Assembly: GCA_016177305.1 (NCBI GenBank) | Contig: JACOVK010000050.1 | Span: 1 to 7,788, forward strand | Origin: Parcubacteria group bacterium | GTDB lineage: Bacteria; Patescibacteriota; Patescibacteriia; UBA2169 | Length of the DNA: 7,788 nt | Direction: 5' to 3' | In this document: positions 6,774 to 7,788 of the stretch, one piece after another | How the letters are laid out: every line of letters starts with the position of its first letter | Numbering within the stretch: the first letter of the stretch is position 1 | Program-made: the position numbers and the translations under genes | The notes under the pieces: model-generated | Databases searched by the model: none | Told to the model about the DNA's origin: nothing | What the model saw: the letters and a program-made list of their open reading frames with translations, nothing else

Positions 6774-6778
6774 GGAGG
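6774..6778 (+). promoter_or_regulatory. Ribosome binding site that fixes the start at 6784
   Basis: GGAGG sits five bases before ATG 6784. It is the only clear SD correctly placed before a gene in this window. It selects ATG 6784 over the in-frame TTG at 6742, which would add 14 residues ahead of the signal peptide. Confidence 0.8.
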
Positions 6779-6783
6779 ATACC

Positions 6784-7521
6784 ATGCGGTTCAACATCCG
6801 TTCCCCCGTTCGCGTCGCCATGTTCGCGGCTCTGGCTCTCGCCGTCACCGCGAGCTTCATGGCAACGACGACCCCTGCCCTGGCTCTTGCCCCCAACGGC
6901 ACGGACCAGGTCATCATCACTTCGCCGATGACGCACGACCCGCCGGGCACCGAGCCGGTGACCCTGGCGGCTTCTACGGCCGACAATCCGATCCGAAGCA
7001 TCGGTGCGGCTGTGGACATCGTTCGCACCGTCGCGACCGCCGACGCTGACAGCGTGGGCGCCGCGATCATCGTCCGGCAGACGACCACGAAGAACACCCT
7101 GGCCGCCAGCCTGGACACCCGCGCGAACACCTTCGCCGTCAATACGCTCAACCAGGCCGAAGCGGCCGGTGACATCAGCCTCAACCGGATGGAGACCGGC
7201 CGCGGGGACGCTCCCACCGTCGCCAACGTCGCTACCATCAGCGACTCCCTGGTGACTTTGGCTCTGAACTCCGGTCTGAACAACACGGCGACCCAGCAGA
7301 CGGCGGCCATCAACAACACCGGCGACTCCGTCGACAACTACCCCAACCCGTTCAACGCGATCGAGACGCCCGACATCTCCGCGGCGCCCGCGACCGCCAT
7401 GCTCGGGCAGAACACGGACGACACCTTCGTCAACACGGACGGCGCAACCTTCGCCGGCGTCAACAAGGTGACCGACTACCGCCACCAAGGCGAGAGTTCG
7501 GCGCCCAAGCTGGCAGCCTAG
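6784..7521 (+). CDS. Secreted protein of unknown function
   Basis: A 245-aa protein I do not recognise. The N-terminus is a classical Sec signal peptide: basic residues up to R10, a hydrophobic core at about 11-27, and the cleavage motif ALA with the cut most likely after A34 (a cut after A36 would put Pro at +1). The mature part, about 211 aa, is rich in Ala, Thr, Asn and Asp, poor in aromatics, and lacks Cys and Trp. It has no second membrane segment, LPXTG or lipobox, so it is probably released or loosely surface-bound. The centre has alternating hydrophobic/polar stretches (GAAIIVRQTTTKNTLAASLD) that could form beta structure. It has its own promoter, the best SD in the window and a strong terminator, suggesting high expression as a single gene. 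Codons are strongly C- or G-ending (nearly all ATC, AAC, GAC, AAG), unlike the A-rich mix in mfd and pth. Confidence 0.8.
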   Translation: MRFNIRSPVRVAMFAALALAVTASFMATTTPALALAPNGTDQVIITSPMTHDPPGTEPVTLAASTADNPIRSIGAAVDIVRTVATADADSVGAAIIVRQTTTKNTLAASLDTRANTFAVNTLNQAEAAGDISLNRMETGRGDAPTVANVATISDSLVTLALNSGLNNTATQQTAAINNTGDSVDNYPNPFNAIETPDISAAPATAMLGQNTDDTFVNTDGATFAGVNKVTDYRHQGESSAPKLAA

Positions 7522-7540
7522 GCCACAACTCGGTCGGCAG

Positions 7541-7570
7541 CTAGCACGGGCGATGCGTAGCCCTCGCTAG
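7541..7570 (+). other. 3' untranslated hairpin before the terminator
   Basis: CTAGC (7541-7545) pairs with GCTAG (7566-7570), and GGGC (7548-7551) with GCCC (7560-7563), around an 8-base loop and a two-by-two internal loop. It lies between the stop codon and the terminator and may protect the 3' end of an abundant mRNA. It is not followed by a U-run. Confidence 0.4.
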
Positions 7571-7572
7571 AC

Positions 7573-7618
7573 AGAGGCTGCGGCGTTCCACGTGAACGTC
7601 GCGGCCTCTCTTTTTTTT
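7573..7618 (+). terminator. Strong intrinsic terminator of the secreted-protein gene
   Basis: AGAGGC (7573-7578) pairs with GCCTCT (7604-7609). The stem continues through GCG/CGC and CGTT/AACG and two plus-strand G-U wobbles, for 15 bp in all, with a loop of seven bases (7588-7594). Eight T (7611-7618) follow. The wobbles and the T-run both assign it to the plus strand. Confidence 0.9.
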
Positions 7619-7663
7619 AAAATGAAAAGAGGGCTCCATGTACTTCTTATGGATGCCCTCTTT
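7619..7663 (-). terminator. Likely terminator for a convergent minus-strand gene
   Basis: AAAGAGGGC (7626-7634) pairs with GCCCTCTTT (7655-7663), extended by TCCAT/ATGGA with one bulged base and a 9-base loop. On the minus strand the stem runs into TTTTCATTTT (7628-7619), a moderate U-rich tail. On the plus strand it is followed by GGGG, so it fits minus-strand termination, 17 bases after the stop codon at 7681. Confidence 0.55.
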
Positions 7664-7680
7664 GGGGTAGCTTGGTATAC

Positions 7681-7788
7681 TTACGCCAAGCCCGCTGCGG
7701 TTGCGAGCATGTGCGCAATGCTTCCGGCGCCGCCAAGCTTGAGCGGAAGCTGCGGCTGCGGACTTGCCTTCCAGGGCTTTTGAAGACT
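7681..7788 (-). CDS. C-terminal fragment of a convergent gene (unidentified)
   Basis: On the minus strand a frame is open from the right edge for 35 codons and stops at TAA (7683-7681). It ends in GGAGSIAHMLATAAGLA, a small-residue, helix-like tail. It is preferred because it stops just before the candidate minus-strand terminator. The other two minus frames are also open here, but they run into the hairpin and give Arg- or Ser-rich sequence. No family can be assigned from 35 residues, and the start lies outside the window. Confidence 0.4.
   Translation of the reverse strand, partial: SLQKPWKASPQPQLPLKLGGAGSIAHMLATAAGLA

Noticed and set aside
6744..7049. GTG-initiated frame with a nearby AAAGGAG box.
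   Set aside because: It is an Arg/His-rich shadow frame of the secreted-protein gene, whose own frame has a signal peptide and a better SD.
7342..7356. NYPNPF in the secreted protein resembles the start of a type IX secretion C-terminal sorting motif.
   Set aside because: It lies about 60 residues from the end, the rest of the sorting domain is absent, and type IX secretion is not expected here.
7592..7783. Plus-strand 63-codon frame at the right end.
   Set aside because: It begins inside the plus-strand terminator loop and reads through the T-run and the second hairpin, so it is not a plausible gene.

Overview
The window looks like a chromosomal segment from a Candidate Phyla Radiation (Patescibacteria) bacterium, probably a GC-rich parcubacterial lineage. 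This rests on family knowledge, not on a database hit. The signs are a membrane-anchored LCP-LytR_C protein with the GIGG...HEGG...LSDT motif style I associate with CPR, an unusually compact Mfd (934 aa), several core genes without a Shine-Dalgarno (SD) sequence, and tight gene packing. The standard genetic code fits: no in-frame TGA occurs in the main genes.

Layout. Positions 1-28 hold the 5' end of a minus-strand tRNA. A plus-strand promoter (45-73) then starts an apparent operon: an LCP-LytR_C envelope protein (113-1537), the ribosome-assembly GTPase der (1550-2932) and peptidyl-tRNA hydrolase pth (3044-3601). Between der and pth lies a long, almost fully paired rod-like RNA element (2936-3032). 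Next comes a 254-base gap that I read as an unannotated small RNA on the minus strand (about 3736 to 3600). It has its own promoter, a closing helix of about 24 bp, two inner hairpins and a terminal U-run. One hairpin loop carries CCUCCU, the core of the 16S anti-SD sequence. Its -35 box overlaps the -35 box of a plus-strand promoter that probably drives mfd (3856-6660).

After mfd, a good extended -10 promoter (6646-6674) drives an unrecognised secreted protein of 245 aa (6784-7521). This gene has the clearest SD in the window, a 16-base palindrome in its leader, codon use unlike its neighbours, and a strong terminator (7573-7618). A second hairpin (7626-7663) fits a minus-strand terminator for a convergent gene whose C-terminus (7681-7788) runs off the right edge.

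How the parts fit. Der, Pth and Mfd are housekeeping functions: 50S assembly, rescue of peptidyl-tRNA, and removal of stalled RNA polymerase. The LCP protein attaches polymers to the cell envelope. The two most novel elements are the minus-strand RNA with the anti-SD-like loop and the der-pth rod RNA. In both, the G-U wobbles point consistently to one transcribed strand.
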